64,000 bases of DNA from an uncultured Lachnospiraceae bacterium (GTDB lineage: Bacteria; Bacillota; Clostridia; Lachnospirales; Lachnospiraceae), in contig CANOEC010000011.1 in assembly GCA_947564735.1 (NCBI GenBank), positions 39,471-103,470 of the forward strand, read 5' to 3'. Every line of letters starts with the position of its first letter. Position 1 is the stretch's first letter. The notes beneath the pieces were generated by a model. That model did not search any database. It worked only from the letters and a program-made list of their open reading frames with translations, and had not been told where the DNA came from. The translations under genes were made by a program, and so were the position numbers. Below are positions 1 to 8,351 of the stretch, piece by piece.

Positions 1-36
1 GCATACTGTGATACGAATCCGTGCGCCACGTTTTTA

Positions 37-1200
37 TCATAACCTGCTTGGTCCGTCGCCAATCTCTACCACATAGAAATCAGCGGTTTTACCCACACGT
101 TCCTGATAGGCAGCCCCTACCTTTTCTTTAAATGCATCGACCGCCTCATCACGCACAATGCTGACCGTACAGCCGCCGAAACCGCCGCCTGTAATGCGGG
201 AGCCAATCACACCGTCAATCTTCCATGCTTCCTCAACCAATACGTCAATCTCTTCGCAGGAAACTTCATAATCATCACGCAAAGACACATGAGACGCATT
301 CATCAGTTCCCCAAACAGCTTCAAATCATTGTTCTTCAACGCCTCGACCGCACGTATAGTCCGCTGGTTCTCATATACCGCGTGTTTTGCTCTTCTGACA
401 CGCACCGTGTCCTTGATGGCGGATTTGTTCGCCTCGAACTGCTCCTCACTCAAATCGCCCAATCCCTTGATATCGACGACTGTCTGCAGCTCCTCCAATG
501 CCTTCTCACACTCGCTTCTTCTCTCGTTGTATGCCGAATTGACGAGGGAATGTTTGACATTGCTGTTTGTCACTACGATTTTCGCACCATCTAATACAAG
601 CGGCGCATACTCATAAGACAAATCCGCTGTGTCCAAGAAAATGGCATGGTCTTTCTTACCCATAGCTGACGCAAACTGATCCATGATGCCACAGTTCATT
701 CCATTAAAATTGTTCTCGGAATACTGCCCGATTTTCGCCAAATCTACATTGGTTACGTCAAATCCGTACAAATCCTTAAGCAGATATCCGGTCAACACCT
801 CCAAAGACGCTGAAGAAGACAATCCGGAACCATTGGGAATGTTTCCGTTTAACACAATGTCCAGTCCACAGTCCAGCTCCATGCCCCTGCCGGCAAAAGC
901 CCACATAACGCCCTTCGGATAGTTCGTCCAATCCGCTGCTTCAGACGGCGTCAAATCATCCAGACTGCTCTCGATGACACCCATCGACTCAAAATTCATG
1001 GAATAAAAATGCAATTTTCTGTCGTCCCTTTTTCTGGCGGCGGCATATGTGCCAATGGTCAAGGCACAGGGAAAAACATGTCCGCCATTATAGTCCGTAT
1101 GCTCACCGATTAAGTTCACACGCCCCGGCGCAAAGTAAACATTCACACCCTGCACATCCCCAAACAGCTCTTCAAATTTCTTCAATACAATTTCTTTCAT
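37..1200 (-). CDS. galK: Galactokinase
   Basis: Galactokinase phosphorylates D-galactose at C1 with ATP, the entry step of the Leloir pathway, in the cytoplasm. The 387-residue product has the usual family length. It carries the galactokinase signature around residues 25-40 (PGRVNLIGEHTDYNGG), the GHMP ATP-binding loop near 121-132 (IPNGSGLSSSAS) and the C-terminal GHMP motif near 336-344 (TGGGFGGC). The start is ATG with AAAGGAG just upstream. An AraC-family regulator lies immediately upstream on the same strand and may control it (inference). No galT or galE is visible, but the window ends 36 bases after the stop codon. Confidence 0.97.
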   Translation of the reverse strand: MKEIVLKKFEELFGDVQGVNVYFAPGRVNLIGEHTDYNGGHVFPCALTIGTYAAARKRDDRKLHFYSMNFESMGVIESSLDDLTPSEAADWTNYPKGVMWAFAGRGMELDCGLDIVLNGNIPNGSGLSSSASLEVLTGYLLKDLYGFDVTNVDLAKIGQYSENNFNGMNCGIMDQFASAMGKKDHAIFLDTADLSYEYAPLVLDGAKIVVTNSNVKHSLVNSAYNERRSECEKALEELQTVVDIKGLGDLSEEQFEANKSAIKDTVRVRRAKHAVYENQRTIRAVEALKNNDLKLFGELMNASHVSLRDDYEVSCEEIDVLVEEAWKIDGVIGSRITGGGFGGCTVSIVRDEAVDAFKEKVGAAYQERVGKTADFYVVEIGDGPSRL

Positions 1201-1349
1201 ACCCCATTCTCCTTTTTGCTACATTGTTATTTTGTTATAATACTTTTCCTACATTTTTCACCGCAATCCCACATCTCAATTTCTATGCGCACTCGGTTGT
1301 CCACTCTTTTTTATCTACTATTATCATATTAAATATTTCTTTTTTCTAA

Positions 1350-1378
1350 AATATCTCTTTGTTAAATATATCTGTCAA
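1350..1378 (-). promoter_or_regulatory. Possible galK promoter
   Basis: On the minus strand TTGACA (1373-1378) is followed after 17 bases by GATATT (1350-1355), a weak -10 box. It would give a leader of about 145 nt before galK. The -35 match is perfect and the -10 match is 4 of 6, so this is tentative. Confidence 0.3.
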
Positions 1379-1425
1379 AATGTTGTCTCATTCTATCCGT
1401 CCACCCATACGTGCGTCCTGCATTC

Positions 1426-2334
1426 TTATATACCCTCGCTCAAGCTGTTAATCTGATTAATGAAATCTTCCACCTGCCGCAGATATTCTTTGTTACGTCT
1501 TGTCTCACCCTTCTGCATTTCTCTGCGGTAACTCGTGGGCGACATTTTTTTCATCTGCTTAAACGCCTTGGTAAAGACCAGCGGGTCATGATATCCGCAC
1601 GACAGCGCGATGCTCTCCACTGGCAGCGCGGTGAGCTGTAAAAGCTCCGTCGCTTTTGTAATGCGAAACGTCGTCAGAAACTGCTGTGGAGACATGCCCA
1701 TGGATTTTTGAAAAAGAGTGTACAGGTAACTCCTGTTAATGCAGACATAGTCCGCAACATCCGTCACTTTAATCGGATTGCAGTAATTGCTCTGGATGAA
1801 GGAAACCGCCTTGCGTACATAGGTGTTGGCTCTGTCTGTTTCGCTCCTCTCGGCAACCTTCGTTCCTTCCGCTATGATTGAAAGAAATACTCCCAGTTGT
1901 CCGTTCCGCCGCAAATCATTGGATAGCCCGAATGTATTGTGTTCCATCATATCCTTTACTATCCGGTACAATTCCTCCGACGCCTCGGATTTAAAAACAG
2001 GCTGTCTGACAGACAGCCCGATATTACCGACATACTCCGCAGCCTGCGTACCGCTGAAACCCACCCAGACATAGGTCCAAGGGTCGTCCTCGTCCGCCTG
2101 ATAAAATGCCAGCTCATCAGGCGTAATCAAAAAACCGTATCCTGCCTCCAGCGGATATTCTTTTCCCCCTATGGAAAACCTTCCTTTGCCGCTTAATATA
2201 TAGTGTACCAGATAATGTGGTTTTAATGCCGGTCCGAAGCTGTGCAGACCTTCCGTCCGCGAAAGCCCACAGCAATTTACATATAAGCTTCCTGTCTTCT
2301 CTCCGGCAAATTCTAATTTGTACGCTTTTTCCAT
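1426..2334 (-). CDS. AraC-family transcriptional regulator
   Basis: A 302-residue AraC/XylS-type regulator. The N-terminal half, roughly residues 20-150, reads as a cupin-like sensor domain. The C-terminal 100 residues hold the two helix-turn-helix motifs of the family: a segment with INRSYLYTLFQKSMGMSPQQ, then one with ESIALSCGYHDPLVFTKAFK. The ATG follows AGGGG by 7 bases. It sits directly upstream of galK in the same direction, so control of galactose or galactoside use is a reasonable inference, but no effector can be read from the sequence. Its upstream region holds unusual hairpin clusters. Confidence 0.9.
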   Translation of the reverse strand: MEKAYKLEFAGEKTGSLYVNCCGLSRTEGLHSFGPALKPHYLVHYILSGKGRFSIGGKEYPLEAGYGFLITPDELAFYQADEDDPWTYVWVGFSGTQAAEYVGNIGLSVRQPVFKSEASEELYRIVKDMMEHNTFGLSNDLRRNGQLGVFLSIIAEGTKVAERSETDRANTYVRKAVSFIQSNYCNPIKVTDVADYVCINRSYLYTLFQKSMGMSPQQFLTTFRITKATELLQLTALPVESIALSCGYHDPLVFTKAFKQMKKMSPTSYRREMQKGETRRNKEYLRQVEDFINQINSLSEGI

Positions 2335-2365
2335 AAGATTTCCCCTGTTTTCAAGCCATTGCCCT

Positions 2366-2474
2366 GCGTCTATTGTGCCATAGGCACAAATGCTGTAAAC
2401 CTACAGTACCTCAGCAAGAATTGCAGAGCAATTCTTGCGACGCAAGCTGCTGAGCTTGCGTCTATTGTACCATA
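2366..2474. repeat. Cluster of perfect hairpins bounded by direct repeats
   Basis: Three perfect inverted repeats lie in about 110 bases: TTGTGCC/GGCACAA (2373-2389), GCAAGAATTGC/GCAATTCTTGC (2414-2438) and GACGCAAGC/GCTTGCGTC (2439-2462). A near-identical 17-base direct repeat (GCGTCTATTGTRCCATA) bounds the block at 2366-2382 and 2458-2474. It lies in the 5' region of the AraC gene. It is either a mobile palindromic element or a structured leader. Confidence 0.6.
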
Positions 2475-2510
2475 CCTCCCATCCTTCCGCTATACCAATC
2501 AGACTTCTTC

Positions 2511-2542
2511 CCCCAACATCATCCTAATACCATAAAAAGAAG
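2511..2542 (-). repeat. Solitary end of the 305-bp repeat family
   Basis: This stretch, reading TAGGATGATGTTGGGG on the minus strand with the CTTCTTTTTATG next to it, closely matches the outer right end of the element at 28318-28622 (same bases at 28613-28642) and shares its core with the copy at 43263-43566. No matching left end was found nearby, so it is a fragment or a separate motif shared by three upstream regions. Confidence 0.5.
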
Positions 2543-2705
2543 AATAAACTGGGTAAAATTGTTGATAAGTGTGTTTTATGGTACGATAAAAACACAAACA
2601 TAACAAAAATATAGCATGTTAAGACTTTTATCCAAAATGTAAATGAAAGTTGATAGAAAAAAAACAGCATTTTGTTAGTATTTGAAACAAGGAGGCAAAT
2701 GGTAC

Positions 2706-3230
2706 ATGAATATTGGAGAAAAAATACACCAGATTAGAAAAATGTCAGGAATGACACAGGAAGAGCTTGCAGAAAAAATGAACGTATCAAGACAGACCAT
2801 TTCAAAATGGGAAAATGGAACAGCGGCACCCGACTTGGAAAATGCAGTCCTCTTATGTGAACTTTTTCAAATTTCTTTAGACGACTTTCTAAAAGGAGAG
2901 CGAAAGCCAGTTGACAGAGAAGAGCGGATTTCATTACAGGACATTGTAAAAATAAACAGCCGTTTGCAGCGTATGACGATTATGCTTGTAAGTGGACTAT
3001 TCTTTCTTATGGTTGGAGGACTTGTAGCATTTTTTATTGGAGCCTTATTCAGCACTACAACCAGCCTAGAGTACACGCTATACCGCTATATTGCTGTAGG
3101 TGAGTATGACAATATGCCTCTTAATTATTGGAAAATGGTATCACCTGCTATCGTTTTGATTGTAGTTGGTGCAGCCTTATGTGCAAACTTTATTCGTGAA
3201 AAATGGAGGGAAAAGAAACATGAACAGTAA
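2706..3230 (+). CDS. XRE-family regulator with membrane anchor
   Basis: A 174-residue protein with an N-terminal Cro/C1-type helix-turn-helix in about the first 60 residues (MTQEELAEKMNVSRQTISKW) and two hydrophobic segments near residues 95-120 and 140-165, so the DNA-binding domain appears tethered to the membrane. This layout is common in Firmicutes. An in-frame TTG lies 24 bases upstream, but the ATG at 2706 sits 10 bases after GGAGG and is preferred. It overlaps the next gene by 11 bases, so the two are translated together. The signal it senses is unknown. Confidence 0.85.
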   Translation: MNIGEKIHQIRKMSGMTQEELAEKMNVSRQTISKWENGTAAPDLENAVLLCELFQISLDDFLKGERKPVDREERISLQDIVKINSRLQRMTIMLVSGLFFLMVGGLVAFFIGALFSTTTSLEYTLYRYIAVGEYDNMPLNYWKMVSPAIVLIVVGAALCANFIREKWREKKHEQ

Positions 3231-3798
3231 GAAACCATTTATAATCATCGGAATTATTTTCCTAAGCATATGCTTTACCGGATGCGGCAAGAAACCTGTT
3301 GACAATACTGAAGCCTATGGGAACATTATAGCCGGTCTAGGGGATGCGGAAGCGTATGCTTTTCTGGTCATGGATACGGATAATCATGTTTTGGTGACGT
3401 CCGATTCGGTCTATGATACCGGAACAGAAAAGCAGGCTTCCATTTCCTGTAATGTGTATTATTTTTTCTCTGGTAAGACAGAAAATCTAGGCAGCATCGC
3501 GGGCGGGGGAACCGCATATCCCCTTACCTTTTCAGAAAGCGCAATCTATACAGCTTCCAATCACAGTGTAGAAAGATATACTGTTTCCGATAAAGACGGA
3601 TTGCTGCACTTAGAATGCGGTATTTATGAAAACTTTGACGAAACAGGGAATGCTTCCTATACAAGCATAAAAGGTGAGGAAGAAACCGTGTCAACCGAGG
3701 CAGAATATGTGAGTCTTATAAATGAATATGCCGAAAGTCAGATGATTCACTTTTCCTATGGCGCAAGCGGTTGTATGAATGAAATAATGAAAAAATAA
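3220..3798 (+). CDS. Predicted lipoprotein of unknown function
   Basis: A 192-residue protein with a short basic N-terminus, a hydrophobic segment and a lipobox ending in FTGC, so it should be lipidated and anchored outside the membrane. I recognise no domain in the mature part. The ATG lies 9 bases after GGAGGG, inside the end of the XRE gene. The overlap suggests the membrane-bound regulator and this lipoprotein work together, perhaps as a sensor pair or a regulator and its target (inference). Confidence 0.7.
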   Translation: MNSKKPFIIIGIIFLSICFTGCGKKPVDNTEAYGNIIAGLGDAEAYAFLVMDTDNHVLVTSDSVYDTGTEKQASISCNVYYFFSGKTENLGSIAGGGTAYPLTFSESAIYTASNHSVERYTVSDKDGLLHLECGIYENFDETGNASYTSIKGEEETVSTEAEYVSLINEYAESQMIHFSYGASGCMNEIMKK

Positions 3799-3840
3799 GC
3801 AGTTGAGGTATCATTCCGGTTTCTACGCTTTTTCCATGTG

Positions 3841-6288
3841 TTACCGATTTGCTTCCTCCCACATCTTATCCATTAAGTCATTGCGCCACAACAAAACTTC
3901 CTTCTTACACGCATCATAGTCAAACCGCCCCATCGACTCGGCGGCTGCCTGCATATGCGTCTCCCAGCTATCGGTAAAATCAAACTCGTTCAGCCGGGCA
4001 AGCACTTCTTCGGCGCAAATGGAATCATACATATTAACACTGTTAAACAACTGTCCCAGCAGTTCCAACAGCTCCTTATCCGTAAAGCTTCTTTTTTCCG
4101 GAGCTTCTTCTTCCTTTACGGTGCGGTAGGGCATAATAATATGATACAGCCCCCGATACATGGATAACAGCGCCGGTGTCCTTGCGATAATCGGTCCCCA
4201 CTCTTTGTTTTTTCCATTTGCCTCCAAATCTTTCGCCAGTTCCGAAAGCTCCACTGCGCCGATGGACTTTGAAGTGCTCTTCAAAGAATGTACTTCTATC
4301 GTATAGGTATCTAAATCCCCGTCCTCAATCGCTTTTTCAATGATATCCGCCTTCTCCTCTATGGTATCCATATAGTCGGACAGAACTTCCCGGTACAAAT
4401 CCGCATCCTCACCGGAATACTTCATTCCTACAACCACATCGATGCCCTCCATCTGCCACAAGAGCGGATTTATCTTCGGGCTGGTTTTTGCTTCAGCTTC
4501 CTGTTCCTCCTTCAGCGCCATCTCTGCCGCATCCTTGTTTGATATAATCTTACCCGCCGGCAGCCACTTGCGCAGCGTCCTGTCCATAATCCGCATCTCA
4601 ATAGGTTTTGCCACGAAATCGTTCATGCCCGCCTCAAGAAACATTTCTTTCGCGCCCCGCACTGCATTCGCCGAAAGCGCTATAATCGGCATCTCACGGA
4701 ATCTCTCCCCGTCCAGACCACGGATTATCTTCGCTGCTTCCACACCGTCCATCTGCGGCATCATATGATCCATAAAAACCAAATCATAGATGCGGTTTTG
4801 TATCAGCTCAATCGCCTGCATTCCACTGTCCGCCATCTCTATGCACATCTTATACGGGCGCAGAAGCCCTTCCGCCACTTTCAGATTAACCTTGTTGTCA
4901 TCTACAAGCAGAATCCTTGCACTGGGAGCCGTGAACGTCGTCTGCCGCCCTTTCTGTTTGCGGTTCTCCCTGTCCGCCGCATGATCCTCCTGCTGAAATA
5001 CCGGCTGTTGTACCATCTGCGGGTCCGTCTCAATACAAGGTCTGGAATCCATTACCGCCTGTCTGACTGTAAATGTAAACTCAGAACCTTTCCCGACTTC
5101 GCTTTTCGCCTGCAGCGAACCCTGCATCAGTTCAATCAACCGCTTGGAAATCGCCAGACCAAGTCCGCTTCCGCCCTTAGCACGGCTGCTGTTTGCGTCC
5201 GCCTGCTGGAACTTCGTAAACAAATCCTCTAGCTGCTGTTCTGACATTCCGATACCGGTATCTGTCACGCAGACCTTCAAATCAATCTTTTCACTCTCAC
5301 CCTCCACCGGCAAAGCCTCCACGTTCATGCGAATCGTACCCTTCTCGGTATACTTGGCGGCGTTACTCAACAGATTTAAAATAATCTGCTTAATACGCAC
5401 TCCATCCCCCCGCAAACACGCAGGAATAGCCGGATCCATATCCACCATCAATACCACCGGTTTGTCTCCAAGCATGACTTGAACCACGTTCACCGCATCG
5501 TGTATCAATGAGGTAATTTCATAGTCTTCTTCGGTAATTTCAAGGTTCCCGGAATCCATTTTGGTAATATCCAGAATATCATCAATGATGGACACCAAAT
5601 CTTCCCCTGCCGCCCGGATGTTATACAGATAATCTTTATCCTGCTCTTGAAGCATATCATTGCGGAGCGCAAGTTCTACCATTCCGGCAATTGCATTCAT
5701 CGGTGTTCTGATTTCGTGGCTCATGTTCGCCAGAAAATCCGATTTTGCCTGTGCCGCCGCCTCCGCTTCATGCGCTTTCTGCTCCGCCAGTCTATGAATA
5801 TTCTGCTGTCTCTTAATCAGCATAATCATCAGAAACTGCACCAGATACACACTGAAAATCCGGATTACAACGGCAATAGAGCTGTCCCGCGACAAGAAAT
5901 TACGCCACTCTCCCTGCCATACCAGTTCATATAACATAAAAAAAGTGCAAAGCCCCAGCATTAAATAATTCGCTTTTAAAATATGATAAAAAGATATCAG
6001 ACAGACCGCCGCACAAAATACAGTGAAAAGCTCCGTAAATTCTTGGAACATCACACCGTATGAAAAGATATTAACAAACGTCAGAATTGATACCGTATAT
6101 GCCTGAATTTCTACACTGCCGCCATGCATTCCCAGTACAAAAAGACTGACCACAAAACTCAACCCCGGCACAAACAGCCACCTGACGTCCGTATCCAAGT
6201 AAACAATGATAGATGCAAAATATAACAAATAGAAACAAAAAGCTCCAAATAAATATTTTGGAACCTTGTTATTTTCACTTCCCGACAT
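3841..6288 (-). CDS. Hybrid sensor histidine kinase (HisKA-HATPase-REC-Hpt)
   Basis: A multidomain phosphorelay kinase of about 815 residues. In order: several transmembrane helices in the first 160 residues, a short coiled linker, a HisKA domain with the phospho-accepting His near 191 ([11 protein letters not shown]), a HATPase with its glycine boxes, a receiver domain beginning RILLVDDN with aspartate in VFMDHMMP, and a C-terminal Hpt domain ([14 protein letters not shown]). There is no large extracellular sensor, so it probably senses a membrane or intramembrane cue. GAGGG lies 8 bases before the ATG at 6288, which is preferred over an upstream TTG. The receiver-only protein encoded just upstream is the likely partner. 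Confidence 0.93.
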   Translation of the reverse strand: MSGSENNKVPKYLFGAFCFYLLYFASIIVYLDTDVRWLFVPGLSFVVSLFVLGMHGGSVEIQAYTVSILTFVNIFSYGVMFQEFTELFTVFCAAVCLISFYHILKANYLMLGLCTFFMLYELVWQGEWRNFLSRDSSIAVVIRIFSVYLVQFLMIMLIKRQQNIHRLAEQKAHEAEAAAQAKSDFLANMSHEIRTPMNAIAGMVELALRNDMLQEQDKDYLYNIRAAGEDLVSIIDDILDITKMDSGNLEITEEDYEITSLIHDAVNVVQVMLGDKPVVLMVDMDPAIPACLRGDGVRIKQIILNLLSNAAKYTEKGTIRMNVEALPVEGESEKIDLKVCVTDTGIGMSEQQLEDLFTKFQQADANSSRAKGGSGLGLAISKRLIELMQGSLQAKSEVGKGSEFTFTVRQAVMDSRPCIETDPQMVQQPVFQQEDHAADRENRKQKGRQTTFTAPSARILLVDDNKVNLKVAEGLLRPYKMCIEMADSGMQAIELIQNRIYDLVFMDHMMPQMDGVEAAKIIRGLDGERFREMPIIALSANAVRGAKEMFLEAGMNDFVAKPIEMRIMDRTLRKWLPAGKIISNKDAAEMALKEEQEAEAKTSPKINPLLWQMEGIDVVVGMKYSGEDADLYREVLSDYMDTIEEKADIIEKAIEDGDLDTYTIEVHSLKSTSKSIGAVELSELAKDLEANGKNKEWGPIIARTPALLSMYRGLYHIIMPYRTVKEEEAPEKRSFTDKELLELLGQLFNSVNMYDSICAEEVLARLNEFDFTDSWETHMQAAAESMGRFDYDACKKEVLLWRNDLMDKMWEEANR

Positions 6289-6336
6289 ATAGCAATCCCT
6301 CAATCTACTTCTCCATGCAATTTTTCAACCTATCCC

Positions 6337-6750
6337 CTATTTGGAAAATGCTTCTCTCATCTTTGCGAGTAATGCATCCTTTGCTACAGGCTTAACGATA
6401 TATCCCTCCGGTTTTAAGGAAAGACATTCCATAACCGTAGTTTTATCAGTCTGTCCCGTGAGAAAGTAAACCGGAATATCTTTTGTTGCCTCTCTGCTTT
6501 TAATAATCTTAAGAACAGCTGCACCGTTAAACATGGGCATCATATAATCCAAGAGAATCAAATCAGGCGTAAATTTCAACAGAAAATCCACCGCCACTTT
6601 GCCGGAATTAATGACTGTCACTTTATATTCATCCTGTAAATAATAACGCAGCGTCTTTAACATGTTCAAATCATCATCTATAATCAGAATATGCTTCCTG
6701 TTCGCCGAATCTCCCGTCTGCTCTAATACAACTTTTTGCTTCCCTTCCAT
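6337..6750 (-). CDS. Single-domain (REC-only) response regulator
   Basis: A 137-residue CheY-like protein consisting of one receiver domain. The acidic pocket (IIDDDLN), the phospho-acceptor region (LILLDYMMP) and the conserved Lys before Pro (YIVKPVAK) are all present, so it should be phosphorylatable. It has no output domain. It lies 48 bases upstream of the hybrid kinase gene on the same strand, so the two are probably co-transcribed, with this protein acting as a phosphorelay intermediate or a protein-protein regulator. Confidence 0.88.
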   Translation of the reverse strand: MEGKQKVVLEQTGDSANRKHILIIDDDLNMLKTLRYYLQDEYKVTVINSGKVAVDFLLKFTPDLILLDYMMPMFNGAAVLKIIKSREATKDIPVYFLTGQTDKTTVMECLSLKPEGYIVKPVAKDALLAKMREAFSK

Positions 6751-6871
6751 GCTACCACCGTCCTCTCATATTACGACCCATACTGTGTGTATGACTACTT
6801 ATTATTTATTGTAGCATTAAACCGAAATTGTTTCCATGCCTTTTGTTATATTTCATTTTCTTTTATATATC

Positions 6872-6904
6872 AAAAAAAGGAAACCCGATTTTCTTCAGAT
6901 TTCC
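6872..6904 (-). terminator. Rho-independent terminator after the amidase gene
   Basis: On the minus strand GGAAATC pairs with GGTTTCC (one G-U pair) around a 12-base loop and is followed by seven T residues. It lies about 50 bases after the stop of the amidase-like gene. Confidence 0.65.
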
Positions 6905-6951
6905 TTCCTCACAATCCTCTCAATTGCCCAGAACCGGAATCAAACCAGTGG

Positions 6952-8193
6952 CTATACTTCTCCCGATTCTTTGTAAACCGCCACATCCTGTAACAACTGC
7001 TGCCATGCGTCTTCATGCTCTACATAATAAATCGGGCACATCTTGCCGCCACAGTCATAATGTCGCAAAATATCATCCGTTGACAAATCATATTTGTCAA
7101 GCAGCCATGCCAGTGTATGCACGAGCGTATCATAAGTTTCCGGCGTAAAAGAACCATCCTCCGCCGTATAGCAGCACTCGATTGATATGGAATCCTCGTT
7201 TCTTGTCATCACCGCATACGCCTGCTCGTCAAGCGGAATGCACTGCACAATTTCCCCTTCATAACCAATGATAAGATGCGCGCTTGCCGACCGTTCCTGC
7301 GTGATCGCCAGATTTGCAAAATAGCTCCGATTCTGCGCTGCAGATGTGCCGGGATTCGCCGTGTAATGAACGAAAATATTGTTTACCCTGTTTAGCTGCG
7401 TACCCGGACGGGAATAGTCGTTCACTTCTAAATAATCTTCTATAATTGCCGGCGGCGCAATTCCCGTCGTCTCCACTTTTTCCGCAATGGTCTGGGCAGC
7501 TTCCGGCTCCGTTTCAGGATATGTCTGTCTGCTATGTACAAACCGATAAATCTCTCCCGTTAAAATATAAATTAGGGCAAGGCACAACACCACAAACACT
7601 GCCGCCGTCATTCTGGCAAAAAATATTTTTCTCTTCCTTGCCTTACGCCTTTTAATGGACTGTACGGGTCGGGCACTTCCTTCGTAGGCATAACCTGCCG
7701 CCGCAACCGCGTATCCCCGCGACCGTACATTCTGATACCTTCTGATATCCTGCACCTGCAGCTCACAAACAACGCCCTGCCCATTCGTCCGATTCCTGTT
7801 CCGGCTCTCCGAACGGTTCCGCCCCGTACTTCCCTGTCTCTGCTCGTACGCACGGATATTCCGGGCACTTCTATTTCCCTGCCTGCTTTCATTCACCGAC
7901 CTGCCTCTGCTGTCAGCGCCCGCAGGATTTCTGTCTCTGCTGCGACTCCTGTCACTTACCTGTCTGTTGACAGCATCCGCACGGTTTCTGTCTCCGCTGC
8001 GGCTCCTGCCACTTACCTGTCTGTTGACGACGCTCCTGCTGCCTGTCTGTCTGCTTCCATTACGGTTTCCCGTCTGTCTGCGGCTGCCGCCTCTTCCGCT
8101 CCGCTCGTCTTCGTCGCCGTCTAATTCCCACAAGTCCAATTCCACTTCTCTGTACGGAACACTCCGCTGTCTGCTGCTCTGTGCCTGTCCCAC
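6952..8193 (-). CDS. N-acetylmuramoyl-L-alanine amidase domain protein with Arg/Ser-rich cytoplasmic tail
   Basis: A ~413-residue membrane protein. The first ~180 residues are low complexity, rich in Arg, Ser, Asn and Gln, with repeats of the type VNRQVSxRSRS. A transmembrane helix follows (about 190-215), then an extracellular amidase_2/PGRP-like domain from about 255 on, with IFVHYTANPG, an HLIIG segment and HYDCGGKMCP. These supply zinc-binding His and Cys positions typical of peptidoglycan amidases. I prefer the GTG at 8193, which sits 7 bases after GAGGGG; an in-frame TTG lies 24 bases further up. It likely cuts or binds peptidoglycan stem peptides at the cell surface. The basic tail is unusual and could bind nucleic acid or membrane (inference). 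Confidence 0.8.
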   Translation of the reverse strand: MGQAQSSRQRSVPYREVELDLWELDGDEDERSGRGGSRRQTGNRNGSRQTGSRSVVNRQVSGRSRSGDRNRADAVNRQVSDRSRSRDRNPAGADSRGRSVNESRQGNRSARNIRAYEQRQGSTGRNRSESRNRNRTNGQGVVCELQVQDIRRYQNVRSRGYAVAAAGYAYEGSARPVQSIKRRKARKRKIFFARMTAAVFVVLCLALIYILTGEIYRFVHSRQTYPETEPEAAQTIAEKVETTGIAPPAIIEDYLEVNDYSRPGTQLNRVNNIFVHYTANPGTSAAQNRSYFANLAITQERSASAHLIIGYEGEIVQCIPLDEQAYAVMTRNEDSISIECCYTAEDGSFTPETYDTLVHTLAWLLDKYDLSTDDILRHYDCGGKMCPIYYVEHEDAWQQLLQDVAVYKESGEV

Positions 8194-8221
8194 TTGTCTT
8201 CCCCTCTTTTGTTTCAATATT

Positions 8222-8244
8222 GTGTACTAATACAGCTAGTACAC
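8222..8244. promoter_or_regulatory. Inverted repeat upstream of the amidase gene
   Basis: GTGTACTA and TAGTACAC form an 8-base perfect inverted repeat with a 7-base spacer, just upstream of the ribosome binding site of the amidase gene. It contains TGTA/TACA steps like those in BlaI/MecI operators, and a BlaI/M56 pair is encoded next door. Assignment as a BlaI operator is inference only. Confidence 0.35.
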
Positions 8245-8351
8245 CTCTTTATATATTAGAGTCGCCAAGTTAAGAAAAAGTTTCATTATTTCTTAAAATT
8301 TTTTTAATTTTCACTAAATGAATCTCTAATTCGCGGATTTCCATCCAAATA

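Noticed and set aside
6905-6946. tRNA 3' end look-alike on the minus strand (ACTGG TTTGATT CCGGT arm followed by TCTGGGC)
   Set aside because: The T-loop lacks the invariant C, no other tRNA arms are present upstream (that region is the amidase gene end), and no partner att-like repeat was found.
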